Positions 16,957 through 25,287 of a stretch of DNA of 64,000 nt are shown piece after piece. Each line of letters begins with the position of its first letter. Positions within the stretch are counted from its first letter, which is position 1. The notes under the pieces were generated by a model. It was not told where the DNA came from and did no database searches. It saw nothing but the letters and a program-made list of their open reading frames with translations. The position numbers and the translations under genes are program-made. This DNA comes from Agathobaculum hominis (GTDB taxonomy: Bacteria; Bacillota; Clostridia; Oscillospirales; Butyricicoccaceae), in NCBI RefSeq assembly GCF_014288055.1, contig NZ_JACOPK010000001.1:292120-356119 (forward strand). Reading direction: 5' to 3'.

Positions 16957-18363
16957 ATGAAAAAAATCTGTTTGGTATTATCAGCGCTGGCATTATGCTG
17001 CACCATGTTGATCGGAGCCGGAGCAGCAGGCACATCTTCGCAAATGTCGCTTACGCAGCAGGCAATTACGCATTTTCAACAAAGCCCACCAGAAGAGGAT
17101 ACCAGTTATCCGGGATATCCGACATGGAAAACTTGGCAAATTGACAGCTGCGAGGTTTTTCCGTGTCGACTGATCGAGGAAAAGGACATCTGGGAGCTGA
17201 TATTTACCCCGAGTGACGATAGAAGCCGATGGATCTGTGCGGTCGATCTGTCCGCCGGAAAGATCATCACACCGCTGTTCAACGGCAGCATGTGGAAAGC
17301 TGCGAATGATCAGCTGCTGCTGGAGACCGGCGGCAGGTATCAGCTGTGTGACCTGAACGGTAGCTTGACCGATGTATCCATTCCTCATACCGGTCATGTA
17401 CTGGCAGTCGATGATCAAGGATATGTCCTTTGCCAGTACCCGGTCACCAGAACTGTGCGGACCGATAGCGGCACAATGCCGTACACGTTCCATCAGTACA
17501 CGCTGCTGGGGCCGGATTTTTCCGTCCTGCTTGATAATATCGATGAGTATTACAACGTTGGTCAGTATGATTACTCTTGTGATAGCGAGCTATTTTATAA
17601 CGGCCTTGTCGCCGTTCGCGTGGGCGCGACTGACTGGTATCTGCCGGACGGCGGACCGTGGCCGCGGCTGTATTTCAACAGTAAATATATGTTCATCGAC
17701 CGCAGCGGCAAAACGGTGAGCAGCAGCCGCTACGATGAGGTATCACACGAAAATGACCGCTGGTTCGGCTGTCACGGTACGACCGAGTATCTGTTGGACA
17801 GCAACGGAAATGAGCGCGAACAGGCGAATTACTGCTATTTCCCCAGCACTTGGGCTGAAAATATAGTCGAACAAGCGGAGAAAGACGGACTCCGACTGTC
17901 CTATCATACACCATACCGCCTGAATATCCACCGCGATGAATTCTGCGAACTGGCTTGGCAGACTATTCAGACGGTAAGCCCAAACATCAATCTGCCTGAA
18001 CTGGCACAGCCGTTCTCCGACTGCGATGAAGACATAGTACGTCAGATCGCGGCACTCGGTATTGTTACCGGTTATGAGGACGGCACCTTCCAGCCCACGC
18101 GCGAGCTTTCCCGACAGGAAGCGGCGGTTATCCTGCAGCGCCTTTATACGGTGCTGTATGGAAATATCGAAGTCAGTCCTACGCTCTATGCTGACAACGG
18201 AAGTATTGGCGCATGGGCAAAGGATTCTGTCTATGCGATGAGGCAAACCGGTATCATGCAGGGCGTAGGAGCGAATCGATTCGATCCGAAGAATGGCTAT
18301 ACTTGCGAGCAGTCGATCATCACAATGCTGCGCATGACAGAAATAAAACCAATGAATAACTGA
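16957..18363 (+). CDS. SLH-domain surface protein with dual promoter motifs
   Basis: 468 residues with a Sec signal (VLSALALCCTMLIGAGA) after AAAGGTGG. The N-terminal half has WG-type repeat traces (ICAVDLSAGKIITPLF, KYMFIDRSGKTVSSSRYD). The three C-terminal SLH repeats contain FSDCDEDIVRQIAALGIV, TGYEDGTFQPTRELSRQEAA and WAKDSVYAMRQTGIMQGVG. It is divergent from its paralogue at 15294-16709. Two promoter motifs of different class precede it, suggesting expression under both sigma-dependent programmes. Confidence 0.9.
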   Translation: MKKICLVLSALALCCTMLIGAGAAGTSSQMSLTQQAITHFQQSPPEEDTSYPGYPTWKTWQIDSCEVFPCRLIEEKDIWELIFTPSDDRSRWICAVDLSAGKIITPLFNGSMWKAANDQLLLETGGRYQLCDLNGSLTDVSIPHTGHVLAVDDQGYVLCQYPVTRTVRTDSGTMPYTFHQYTLLGPDFSVLLDNIDEYYNVGQYDYSCDSELFYNGLVAVRVGATDWYLPDGGPWPRLYFNSKYMFIDRSGKTVSSSRYDEVSHENDRWFGCHGTTEYLLDSNGNEREQANYCYFPSTWAENIVEQAEKDGLRLSYHTPYRLNIHRDEFCELAWQTIQTVSPNINLPELAQPFSDCDEDIVRQIAALGIVTGYEDGTFQPTRELSRQEAAVILQRLYTVLYGNIEVSPTLYADNGSIGAWAKDSVYAMRQTGIMQGVGANRFDPKNGYTCEQSIITMLRMTEIKPMNN

Positions 18364-18371
18364 ATAGAATA

Positions 18372-18408
18372 ATCCGCTGCAACATTTGATGCTGCAGCGG
18401 ATTGTTTT
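18372..18408 (+). terminator. Terminator after SLH gene
   Basis: Stem ATCCGCTGCA / TGCAGCGGAT with an 11-base loop, followed by TGTTTTAC, nine bases past the stop at 18363. It also separates this gene from the convergent PRTRC-like arm. Confidence 0.8.
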
Positions 18409-18425
18409 ACTGGTGGAGCCGATGC

Positions 18426-19394
18426 TTACGCAGCTTTCTTCGTCCTCAGCCCCATCGCCCGTACCTGCAATTCCTGCGAATACAGGCGGAGGGTATCGAA
18501 CTCGCTGTCGGTTTCGTCAAGCTGGCGGCGGAAAAGTTCCTCGAACCGCTGCCTTTTCTCCTCAAGCTCGCGGATACGCTTTACCCAGCGTTCCAGAATA
18601 GCGGGACTTTGCGTACCATTGTTGATGAGGTGCGCGGCGCGTTCCTCGTACTCCTGCGCTTCGCGGCGCACGAGCGCGTAAAACTCGGCGGTCATTTTCT
18701 CGCGCTGCTTATCGTCGTCCGCAACGTAAAAACTGTTCACCACAAGCGGCTTGTCACTGCGGTTAGCCTCGTTCAGTGCTTCAAGAAAGTCCTCAAAAAG
18801 GTCTACCTTGTGCATTTGATGGCGCGGCACGAAGTACAGCTTGCCGTAAATCGAAATTGGCAAAGCGTCCAGTGACGCAAGGTAATGCGTTACGATCGTG
18901 TCGATCTGACTGCGGCCAAGGCAGTTGCGGTAAATCTCAAACCGCTGCTCCATCTCGCGACAAAGCTGTGGGACATCAACGGTCGTATCGTTCTGTTCAA
19001 TATTGCAGAACATGGCATCGCGGTCGCGGTCATAGCACACATTCGCCAGTTTCTCGTACTGATTGGTGCTCAAACCCACAGTTTCGCGCACCAGTTCGCG
19101 CGAATAGATCTGTCCATCGCGCATATTGTCGCGGCAGTAGATGCGGAAAATCTCCTGCGAGCCGTGGCTGTTCTGTGTGATACTGCGTGTCACACGACCG
19201 GTCGCGTTACGGAATGCGTCCACGACCGAAATGCGCCGCGCGGCATACGGGAAGTTCATGGACAGGCAGATGCGCGTGAAATCGTCCTTGTCTACCAGCA
19301 CATCGGCCAGCGAATAATAGACAAATTTTCCGAGAAGCTGGTTTTCGTCAAGGTTTTCACCCTGAACGATCATAAAATTGTTCTGGTTATTCAT
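18426..19394 (-). CDS. Conserved-looking cassette protein, function unknown
   Basis: 322 residues from ATG 19394 (AAGGAG). Last gene of the minus-strand arm. The N-terminal half is mixed alpha/beta (FVYYSLADVLVDKDDFTRICL); the C-terminal third is a charged coiled coil (residues about 245-300, EEYEERAAHLINNG through RWVKRIRELEEKRQRFEELF). I cannot assign a family. Its position after the primase, Rad50-like and Rad52 genes suggests a role in replication or recombination of the element. Confidence 0.6.
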   Translation of the reverse strand: MNNQNNFMIVQGENLDENQLLGKFVYYSLADVLVDKDDFTRICLSMNFPYAARRISVVDAFRNATGRVTRSITQNSHGSQEIFRIYCRDNMRDGQIYSRELVRETVGLSTNQYEKLANVCYDRDRDAMFCNIEQNDTTVDVPQLCREMEQRFEIYRNCLGRSQIDTIVTHYLASLDALPISIYGKLYFVPRHQMHKVDLFEDFLEALNEANRSDKPLVVNSFYVADDDKQREKMTAEFYALVRREAQEYEERAAHLINNGTQSPAILERWVKRIRELEEKRQRFEELFRRQLDETDSEFDTLRLYSQELQVRAMGLRTKKAA

Positions 19395-19406
19395 AAAAAT
19401 TCTCCT

Positions 19407-20429
19407 TCAGCAGATTTTTTGTGCGGCAAGATAATCATCAATACCGTTGCAGGTTTCGTTCCATAATAACGTCCGGCATGGAAGTCCGCAGTCGGCAATC
19501 ATCTGCCGCAGCCGCTTTCGTGCGGCTACAACTTGCGGATTGCGCAGCTTATCCATGTCAAATGCCTCGTAAACGGCAGTCAAATGCAGGTTTTTCAGTG
19601 TTTCCGGCAGATATTTGATTGCAGACACGCCGGGTACGCAGAGAAACAGCGTATCGCCGGACAGTGCACTGGCGGCATCGCCTTTCAGCGGTCCTTCGGT
19701 GATAACGGCGGTAGTTTTTGCACGATTGCCAGTCACATGAACCCAGCTTCGCGCAGGTGTGCCGCAAGGCCGGCCTGCACCGGACAGCCAGACATATTTC
19801 ATGCGCTCGGCACTGTCGCGGCGGATTTGGATACCCTGTATGCGTCCGTCCGTATCGCGGACGGGAATCAGCAGACCGCTGTACGCACAGAGCCGCCAAG
19901 ATCCGTCCCGAAAATAAAATCCGGGTATTCCGTTGAGGTCGAAACGGGCGGAAAGCTGCGCGGCAATGCTGTCGCGCAGTTCTTTTCCGTCTGCAAGGGT
20001 GCGGTAGCTGTTTCCGCGGATTTTCCGTTCGGGAAGACCGCGATGCAGCAGGTTTTGGTGATGTTCTGCGGATAACGGCAGCAGCCCAAGCATTGCACGA
20101 TACACCGCGTCACGCTTTTCGATTGATGCAGGTTCGCGTTCCGGCGCTTTTGGAACATTCGGCAGAGGAAAATGCAGCATCCGGTCGGCTTCCAGCTCGT
20201 GATACGCATTTGCATAGGACAAACCGGTGCGCCGCGCGTACAGGCTTACTGCATTTCCGTGCGCGCCGCAGTGAAAGCAGTGGTACTGCTCGGTATCGGG
20301 ATAAAGATACAGCCGCCGCTTGCTTTCGCCGCAGAACGGGCAGTTGATATGCATGGTTTTCCCCGTGTTCCCCACGGAAAGACCGCTTTTACGTGCGGTT
20401 TGCAGAATTGGGAAAGTGATAAGACTCAT
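19407..20429 (-). CDS. CHC2-type zinc finger / TOPRIM primase-like protein
   Basis: 340 residues. Residues 30-57 hold a CPFC...CFHC zinc-binding pair typical of DnaG-type primases (NCPFCGESKRRLYLYPDTEQ, then YHCFHCGAHG). The TOPRIM part is visible as VITEGPLKGDAAS (catalytic Glu) and EAFDMDK (metal-binding Asp). There is no helicase-binding tail; the protein is much shorter than chromosomal DnaG (about 600 residues). It probably makes primers for the element or supports its repair. It follows the Rad50-like gene with a 3-base gap, so co-translation is likely. Confidence 0.8.
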   Translation of the reverse strand: MSLITFPILQTARKSGLSVGNTGKTMHINCPFCGESKRRLYLYPDTEQYHCFHCGAHGNAVSLYARRTGLSYANAYHELEADRMLHFPLPNVPKAPEREPASIEKRDAVYRAMLGLLPLSAEHHQNLLHRGLPERKIRGNSYRTLADGKELRDSIAAQLSARFDLNGIPGFYFRDGSWRLCAYSGLLIPVRDTDGRIQGIQIRRDSAERMKYVWLSGAGRPCGTPARSWVHVTGNRAKTTAVITEGPLKGDAASALSGDTLFLCVPGVSAIKYLPETLKNLHLTAVYEAFDMDKLRNPQVVAARKRLRQMIADCGLPCRTLLWNETCNGIDDYLAAQKIC

Positions 20430-20432
20430 ACG

Positions 20433-22214
20433 TCACCCTGCTTTCTGCTGCATCGGTTCAGCCGCCTGCACCTGCAAGGTCTGGCCGCTGACAACGCGCG
20501 TCAGAATAAGCTGACCGGCGTGCTGCGCCGCGCCGAGGTCGCAGAGCGATTCGGAATTGTCCACGAACAGCGGGTAATTCCGCCCGCTGAGCCGTGACAG
20601 CAATTCCACAACCTCCAGTCCGCAGCGCATACGCTCGGACAGCGAAAGCTGCACATAATCGCGGCCGTCGTAGGTCAGCTTGAACACATCATGCACTTCG
20701 CCGCTGGATTTGCTCGCTTCGATGAGCTTTAGCGCGGCCTTGTGCATTTGCAGCGGCGCGAACAGAAGCTGTGCGCGTTCTGCCTGATAGGCTTTGGCGG
20801 CGGTCAGTTTGTCGTTCAAAACAGCGATTTTCGCATCAAGGTCGCTTAATGCCTGTTTCTGCCCTTGCGGCAGACCGGAAAGCAGCTTGCAGATAGCATC
20901 AATTTCGCTTTCCAGGCGGCCTTTTTCGGCGGCAAGGCTGCTGTACTGCGTCTGTTCCTCGGCGGTCAGACCGCCGAGAACACGCACTGCCGTCAGTTCT
21001 TTGATACGCGCCTTGATGAGTGCTTTCTGCTGGTCTGCGGTGCTTGCGGACGAGATTTTCTGCAATTCCTGCTCCAGACGAGCAATTTCAGACGCTTTCC
21101 AGCTTTCAAATTGCGTCTTTCGCGTCTGCTCCTCTTTGTTCAGCGTTTCGGCCTGCTTCCGCAGCGCTGTTCCGTCCGTGCGTATCTTCTGCAACCGCTG
21201 ACGATAGGCAGACTGCACCTCGGATAAGCCTTGTGCGTCCATGCGCCGCAGGCAGGTCGGACACGCGCCCTGCTTTTGCAGGTAGCCGAGCCGCGCACTT
21301 TCATCGCTGTACCGTCCGTACAGCATTTGCAGGTCAAGCTGCATTTTCTGCAACTTTGTGGTGTTTTCGGAAGCATAGCCACGGGAATGTACCGCTTTCA
21401 GCCTGTTTTGCAGTTCGGAACGCACCGTTTCGGCGGAATTATCCTGTACCGCGTCATACTGCGCGGACAGTTTTTGCAGTTCCGCGTCTATCGCGGAAAA
21501 ATCCTGTGCGTTCTGCCTTTTCTCCAGTGGAGCAAAGGCTGCCGCAGCGTGAGCAAGCCGAGCCTGCTTTTCGGCAAGGTCTTTTTGCAGCTTTGCACGC
21601 TGCATTTCGGTCTGCTCCATCTGTCCGTTCAGCACCAGACGGTCCTTCTCGAGTTCTTTCAGTTCCTCGCGGCGGAACTTGACATAGGTTGCCGGAACGG
21701 AAATTGCTTCGTCTTTCAGCAGTTCGCGCATGGTTTCGCTGAGTTTGCTCAGCACGGTTTCATGCGATACGGGAGCAAGGTACTGCTCAATCAGCTTTCG
21801 TCCGTCCCCGCCGAGAACTTCCGCGAAGTACAGCGGATTGAGCAGCGAAAGAATAAGGTCCTTACTGCCGAATCGTTCCGCGAAACGTTCCTGCGTGGTG
21901 GTCGCGCCGTCCACGGAAAGCACGGTGCGGCCGTTCTGCCGGATACGGTGAACAGTATGCGTCTTGCCTTCATCGGTGCGCAATACAGCTTCCACCCACA
22001 TCATGGCCGCGCCGCTGTGGTGCAGCCGGTCTAAGTCGCGCCCGCCGAAATACGGTGCGCCGGTCAGCGCAAACGCGATCGCGTCCGCAATTGAGGATTT
22101 GCCCTGATAATTGTGTCCGATGATTTTGGTAAGCGGCCCAAGTGTCCAGCTTTTTTCGCCGGAAAAGCCGCGAAAATCGCAGAGAGAAAGCTGTGTGATA
22201 ACAAAACCAGTCAT
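20433..22214 (-). CDS. Rad50/SbcC-like SMC-type ATPase with zinc hook
   Basis: 593 residues from ATG 22214 (AAGGAG eight bases upstream). Walker A GHNYQGKSS near residue 36; long coiled-coil arms flank a CPTC zinc-hook motif (GACPTCLRRMDAQG) in the middle; the C-terminus has the signature LSLSERMRCGLEVVE and Walker B LFVDNSE. These are hallmarks of Rad50/SbcC/RecN-type DNA-tethering ATPases. No Mre11/SbcD-type nuclease lies in the operon, so it may act with Rad52 or a host nuclease. It is shorter than chromosomal SbcC (about 1,000 residues). Confidence 0.85.
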   Translation of the reverse strand: MTGFVITQLSLCDFRGFSGEKSWTLGPLTKIIGHNYQGKSSIADAIAFALTGAPYFGGRDLDRLHHSGAAMMWVEAVLRTDEGKTHTVHRIRQNGRTVLSVDGATTTQERFAERFGSKDLILSLLNPLYFAEVLGGDGRKLIEQYLAPVSHETVLSKLSETMRELLKDEAISVPATYVKFRREELKELEKDRLVLNGQMEQTEMQRAKLQKDLAEKQARLAHAAAAFAPLEKRQNAQDFSAIDAELQKLSAQYDAVQDNSAETVRSELQNRLKAVHSRGYASENTTKLQKMQLDLQMLYGRYSDESARLGYLQKQGACPTCLRRMDAQGLSEVQSAYRQRLQKIRTDGTALRKQAETLNKEEQTRKTQFESWKASEIARLEQELQKISSASTADQQKALIKARIKELTAVRVLGGLTAEEQTQYSSLAAEKGRLESEIDAICKLLSGLPQGQKQALSDLDAKIAVLNDKLTAAKAYQAERAQLLFAPLQMHKAALKLIEASKSSGEVHDVFKLTYDGRDYVQLSLSERMRCGLEVVELLSRLSGRNYPLFVDNSESLCDLGAAQHAGQLILTRVVSGQTLQVQAAEPMQQKAG

Positions 22215-22227
22215 GTTCTTCACTCCT

Positions 22228-22989
22228 TCACACCGCTTGATAGTCTGTCAGTTCATAGTAACTGCCGTTTGCGCTGTTTCGCTGCACGATAGACGCGGTT
22301 TTCAGAGAAATACCGCCGGCCAGGCCGGGGTTTGTGCCATAACTGAACGCTTTCAATGTATGACCGTCCGGCGTGGTGAGGTCAACCCAGACCGCGTTCG
22401 GATAGCTGTCCATCGGTGCGGGCGTCAGGCCGTTTACAAGGTAGCAGTTCGGTGCATTATTGCTGTTCTGCGCGGTGCAGAGCCCCAGCTTTTGCAGCTT
22501 GTCGACATAGTATCGCGTGAGTTCGGCAGGATTTGCAATACGTTTTTTCTCGTCCAGCGTCACCCATTTGGCATCGAAAAGATACAGATACCGCCCGATG
22601 CCCCAGAGAACGGCCGCGCGTTTGAAGCTGTCCGAAATGCCGCCCTTGATGCTCTCAAAGTCGGTGTTTTCCGCGCCGTCGATTTTCTCGATCCACTCGC
22701 ACTTTTCCTCGTCGTAGATGGAAAGGCCGCAGAGCTGTGACGCGACCGGCGTGCGGTCGGCTTCGGGATTTTCGCCGCGGGACGGCTTGGGAATGTACTG
22801 GTGCCACGGAATGTAGCGCGTGCGCCAGCAGAACGGGCCGACTACATGATCGAGCCGTGTCTGAATGGCGCGGCTGGTGATGTACGGCACCGCCAGACCG
22901 GAACGCTGGTGTACCTTGGTGATACGCCACTCCACATCGGCGGAGGGAAATGGTTCGCTCAATCTGCGGTAGAGTTCAGAGGCATTCAT
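22228..22989 (-). CDS. Rad52/22-family single-strand annealing protein
   Basis: 253 residues. The N-terminal domain matches Rad52-family annealing proteins: FPSADVEWRITKVHQRSG, VPYITSRAIQTRLDHVVGP and FCWRTRY, then IKGGISDSFKRAAVLWGIGR with YLY. These proteins anneal complementary single strands during recombination and are common in phages and conjugative elements. The start overlaps the PRTRC-B stop by ATGA, indicating coupled translation. Confidence 0.85.
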   Translation of the reverse strand: MNASELYRRLSEPFPSADVEWRITKVHQRSGLAVPYITSRAIQTRLDHVVGPFCWRTRYIPWHQYIPKPSRGENPEADRTPVASQLCGLSIYDEEKCEWIEKIDGAENTDFESIKGGISDSFKRAAVLWGIGRYLYLFDAKWVTLDEKKRIANPAELTRYYVDKLQKLGLCTAQNSNNAPNCYLVNGLTPAPMDSYPNAVWVDLTTPDGHTLKAFSYGTNPGLAGGISLKTASIVQRNSANGSYYELTDYQAV

Positions 22990-23645
22990 GCGGCACCTCC
23001 CAGAAAATCCGAAAGGGTTTTGCCGGACGAAATCAGCACGTTTTCGTAGTAATACGCCGGTGTCTTGTCTTTCAAATGCTCGAACAGCTCACGCGCGCCG
23101 AGGTTCAGCCGCGTCTGCTCCGGTCGGTAGTAATCATCACCGAACGGAACGGCCATGACACGGTGCAGAAGCGTCCGCAGTTTGCGGGGCGTGTCGTAGC
23201 CGGTGAACACATTGGAGCCGACACACAGCGAAAATCCGCTGACATTGGGAAACGGGCACTTGAACAGCGCGGTTTCCGGTGTCAGTTCGCCCTGATCGGC
23301 GACCGCAAGCCGGAAATTCTGTAATCTGCCGCTGTTTATCGTGCAGGACAGCAGAAGCCGCGGCACGGGAAAGTTCTCGTAAGCGGTGTTATGATAGAAA
23401 ACGTCATAGCAGCCGCAGTCGCTTGCAAGCGTCACGGTCCACTGCTCCTTGTGCGCGGTGAGAGCCACGCAGTTCGGCGGCAGCAGACCGCTGTGCAGCG
23501 GCGGTGCGTAGGTATGCTGACGAATTGCCCGCATCAAATCCTCGTTTTCGATGAATTTGACGCTGCGCAGACCGTTCTGGTCGATACATTCGGTTTTTAC
23601 CTGCGTTTGCAGGGGATCGAAATGCAGAATGGCTTCTCGGATCAT
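22986..23645 (-). CDS. PRTRC system protein B-like (E2-like) protein
   Basis: 219 residues from ATG 23645. The core resembles PRTRC-B: ETALFKCPFPNVSGFSLCVG, with P-F-P-N-V (131-135) ahead of Cys141. This spacing recalls the HPN...Cys arrangement of ubiquitin-conjugating E2 enzymes, and PRTRC cassettes have been grouped with bacterial ubiquitin-like systems by comparative genomics. Cys141 would be the candidate thioester residue; this is inference. It shares an operon with ThiF (E1-like) and JAMM (deconjugase-like) genes. Confidence 0.65.
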   Translation of the reverse strand: MIREAILHFDPLQTQVKTECIDQNGLRSVKFIENEDLMRAIRQHTYAPPLHSGLLPPNCVALTAHKEQWTVTLASDCGCYDVFYHNTAYENFPVPRLLLSCTINSGRLQNFRLAVADQGELTPETALFKCPFPNVSGFSLCVGSNVFTGYDTPRKLRTLLHRVMAVPFGDDYYRPEQTRLNLGARELFEHLKDKTPAYYYENVLISSGKTLSDFLGGAA

Positions 23646-23646
23646 G

Positions 23647-24228
23647 CTACGCCGCCTCGCTTTCTGTAAGCTGCGGAAAGACGATCGGTTCACCGGTCAG
23701 CATATTTTGGTGTTCCAGCCTTGCTGTTTCCAGTGAAAAGTACGCCATGACCTCTAAAATGCCGTTCAGCAGACCGTCGAGCTCGTAGAACTGTTCGCAG
23801 TAGATCCAGACGGACAGGCCGAAGCCACGTTTGTGGTGCGTCTGCGCAACAACTCGAAAACAGCAGTTGTATGGGCAGGCATCGAGCAGGATGTCGTAAA
23901 CATCATTGCAGATTTCCTGATAATACGGATCGTTTTTCAGGCGGATACCCAGATTATCTGCGTGTTTCCGGACCTGTGCAAGACAGCGGCGAATGACCGC
24001 GTCCGAGAAGTACAGACGCTCACAGGTTTCGCTTTCGTCCCAGCGGACATCAACGAAATCCGCCGCCGCTTCGAGCAGTTCCCACCAGTTAGCGTAGAGA
24101 AAATCCTCATCGCAGTCGATGCTGCTGCCGCAGTTTTCTTTGTATGCTTCCAGTCGTCCGGCGTGATAAAAAGACTGCACGACCGACAACTGTTTCAGCG
24201 CATACGTCAGTTCTTCGTAATATTCCAT
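23647..24228 (-). CDS. Cassette protein of unknown function
   Basis: 193 residues from ATG 24228 (AAGGAG). Acidic, mostly helical; several Cys and Trp residues (SIDCDEDFLYANWWELLEAA, CPYNCCFRVV). No recognised domain. It ends in TAG just before the PRTRC-B start, showing that TAG works as a stop here. The position corresponds to where other PRTRC cassettes carry their small C, E or F proteins, but I see no convincing match. Confidence 0.6.
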   Translation of the reverse strand: MEYYEELTYALKQLSVVQSFYHAGRLEAYKENCGSSIDCDEDFLYANWWELLEAAADFVDVRWDESETCERLYFSDAVIRRCLAQVRKHADNLGIRLKNDPYYQEICNDVYDILLDACPYNCCFRVVAQTHHKRGFGLSVWIYCEQFYELDGLLNGILEVMAYFSLETARLEHQNMLTGEPIVFPQLTESEAA

Positions 24229-24246
24229 AAAGTTCTCCTTGTTTCT

Positions 24247-24543
24247 TTAGACAAAATCACAGTCTGCTTGTACTGCGGGACGGGTATTGACCGCCTGCTG
24301 ATACAGACCGAGAGCAGAGCAACCGCCGTCGGCCTGTTCACAGCGTTCGATTAGCGCATCAATACAGGTCTGGTCGAATGCGTCCATATCGAGATCATCG
24401 ATCGACACGTTTTCTCCGTTCAGCAGAGGGAAAATAACCCTTTCAAGCAGATAAGACTCCCCGATGTGTTCATCAGGGAGTCCTTCCGCAGAGGGCAGTT
24501 CCGCAAGGGCATTAACGAATAACGAGAGGTTTAATTTCGACAT
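24247..24543 (-). CDS. Small acidic cassette protein of unknown function
   Basis: 98 residues from ATG 24543 (GGAGGGAG). Very acidic (GENVSIDDLDMDAFDQTCID), predicted helical. It sits directly after ThiF, where a ubiquitin-like partner might be expected, but its C-terminus (VQADCDFV) lacks a Gly-Gly end and I see no beta-grasp pattern. Function unknown. Confidence 0.55.
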   Translation of the reverse strand: MSKLNLSLFVNALAELPSAEGLPDEHIGESYLLERVIFPLLNGENVSIDDLDMDAFDQTCIDALIERCEQADGGCSALGLYQQAVNTRPAVQADCDFV

Positions 24544-24561
24544 AGATACTCCCTCCGTTCA

Positions 24562-25287
24562 TCACGCCGCCCTCCGTCCGGAGAGCAGCGGTCTGACGTT
24601 TACGGTTCGGCTGGAGAATGTCGTCATGCGGGTGACGAGTTCTCCGGCGGCCAGAATGTTGTACAGCATACACAGCACGAGCGTTGCCGCCATGATGTTC
24701 GCTGTAATGGCCTGCAGCGCGGAAACAGACGCTTCCGCGCAGGACCGTTCGGACGGGAATTTGTCCGTTGGTTCGAGAATATCCGGATAAAATCGTGCAA
24801 CCGGTTTCTGTACGGTGCGGCCGCCTCGGCGGATACCGCAGACCACCTGACCGCTGGAAAGGCCGTTGCCGGAGTCGATGTAAATGAGTTCACGCATCTG
24901 ATAAAAGACGCTGTTGCAGAGCTGACGGCTGCGGTTGTTGTCCACCGCGCCGATCAGAATGACAAGCGCGTTCCGCTGATTGGGTGTCAGCAGATTTTTA
25001 AGCTGCTGTTCACTCTCTGCGAAGCGGTCCGAAAAGCAGGTTTCCATGCCGAATGCGCCGGAATAGCGCGTTGCCAGCACTTCTGCCTTATTCTTGCCGA
25101 GATCGGACGCGATGAAATTCTGCCGAACGAGGTTCTTCTTCTCCACGATGTCGCCGTCACAAAGAATGACCTTAGACGGACGGAACAGCGCGTGCAGCAG
25201 GCGGTACAGGTGCGGTGCGATATGACCGCCGGTGCCGCCGCAGCCGAGCATCACGATGTGAACGGGGCAGTCTGTCCGAAAGCGCAT
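24562..25287 (-). CDS. ThiF/E1-like adenylyltransferase (PRTRC-ThiF type)
   Basis: 241 residues from ATG 25287, which overlaps the stop of the JAMM gene (TGATG) with AGGGAGG upstream. The nucleotide-binding loop is GCGGTGG (residues 15-21), followed by CDGDIVEKKNLVRQNF as in ThiF/MoeB/E1 enzymes. A likely catalytic Cys lies in SERSCAEASVSALQAITANI. Such enzymes adenylate the C-terminus of a ubiquitin-like protein. The paired zinc CxxC of ThiF/MoeB is absent, as in PRTRC relatives. Confidence 0.8.
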   Translation of the reverse strand: MRFRTDCPVHIVMLGCGGTGGHIAPHLYRLLHALFRPSKVILCDGDIVEKKNLVRQNFIASDLGKNKAEVLATRYSGAFGMETCFSDRFAESEQQLKNLLTPNQRNALVILIGAVDNNRSRQLCNSVFYQMRELIYIDSGNGLSSGQVVCGIRRGGRTVQKPVARFYPDILEPTDKFPSERSCAEASVSALQAITANIMAATLVLCMLYNILAAGELVTRMTTFSSRTVNVRPLLSGRRAA

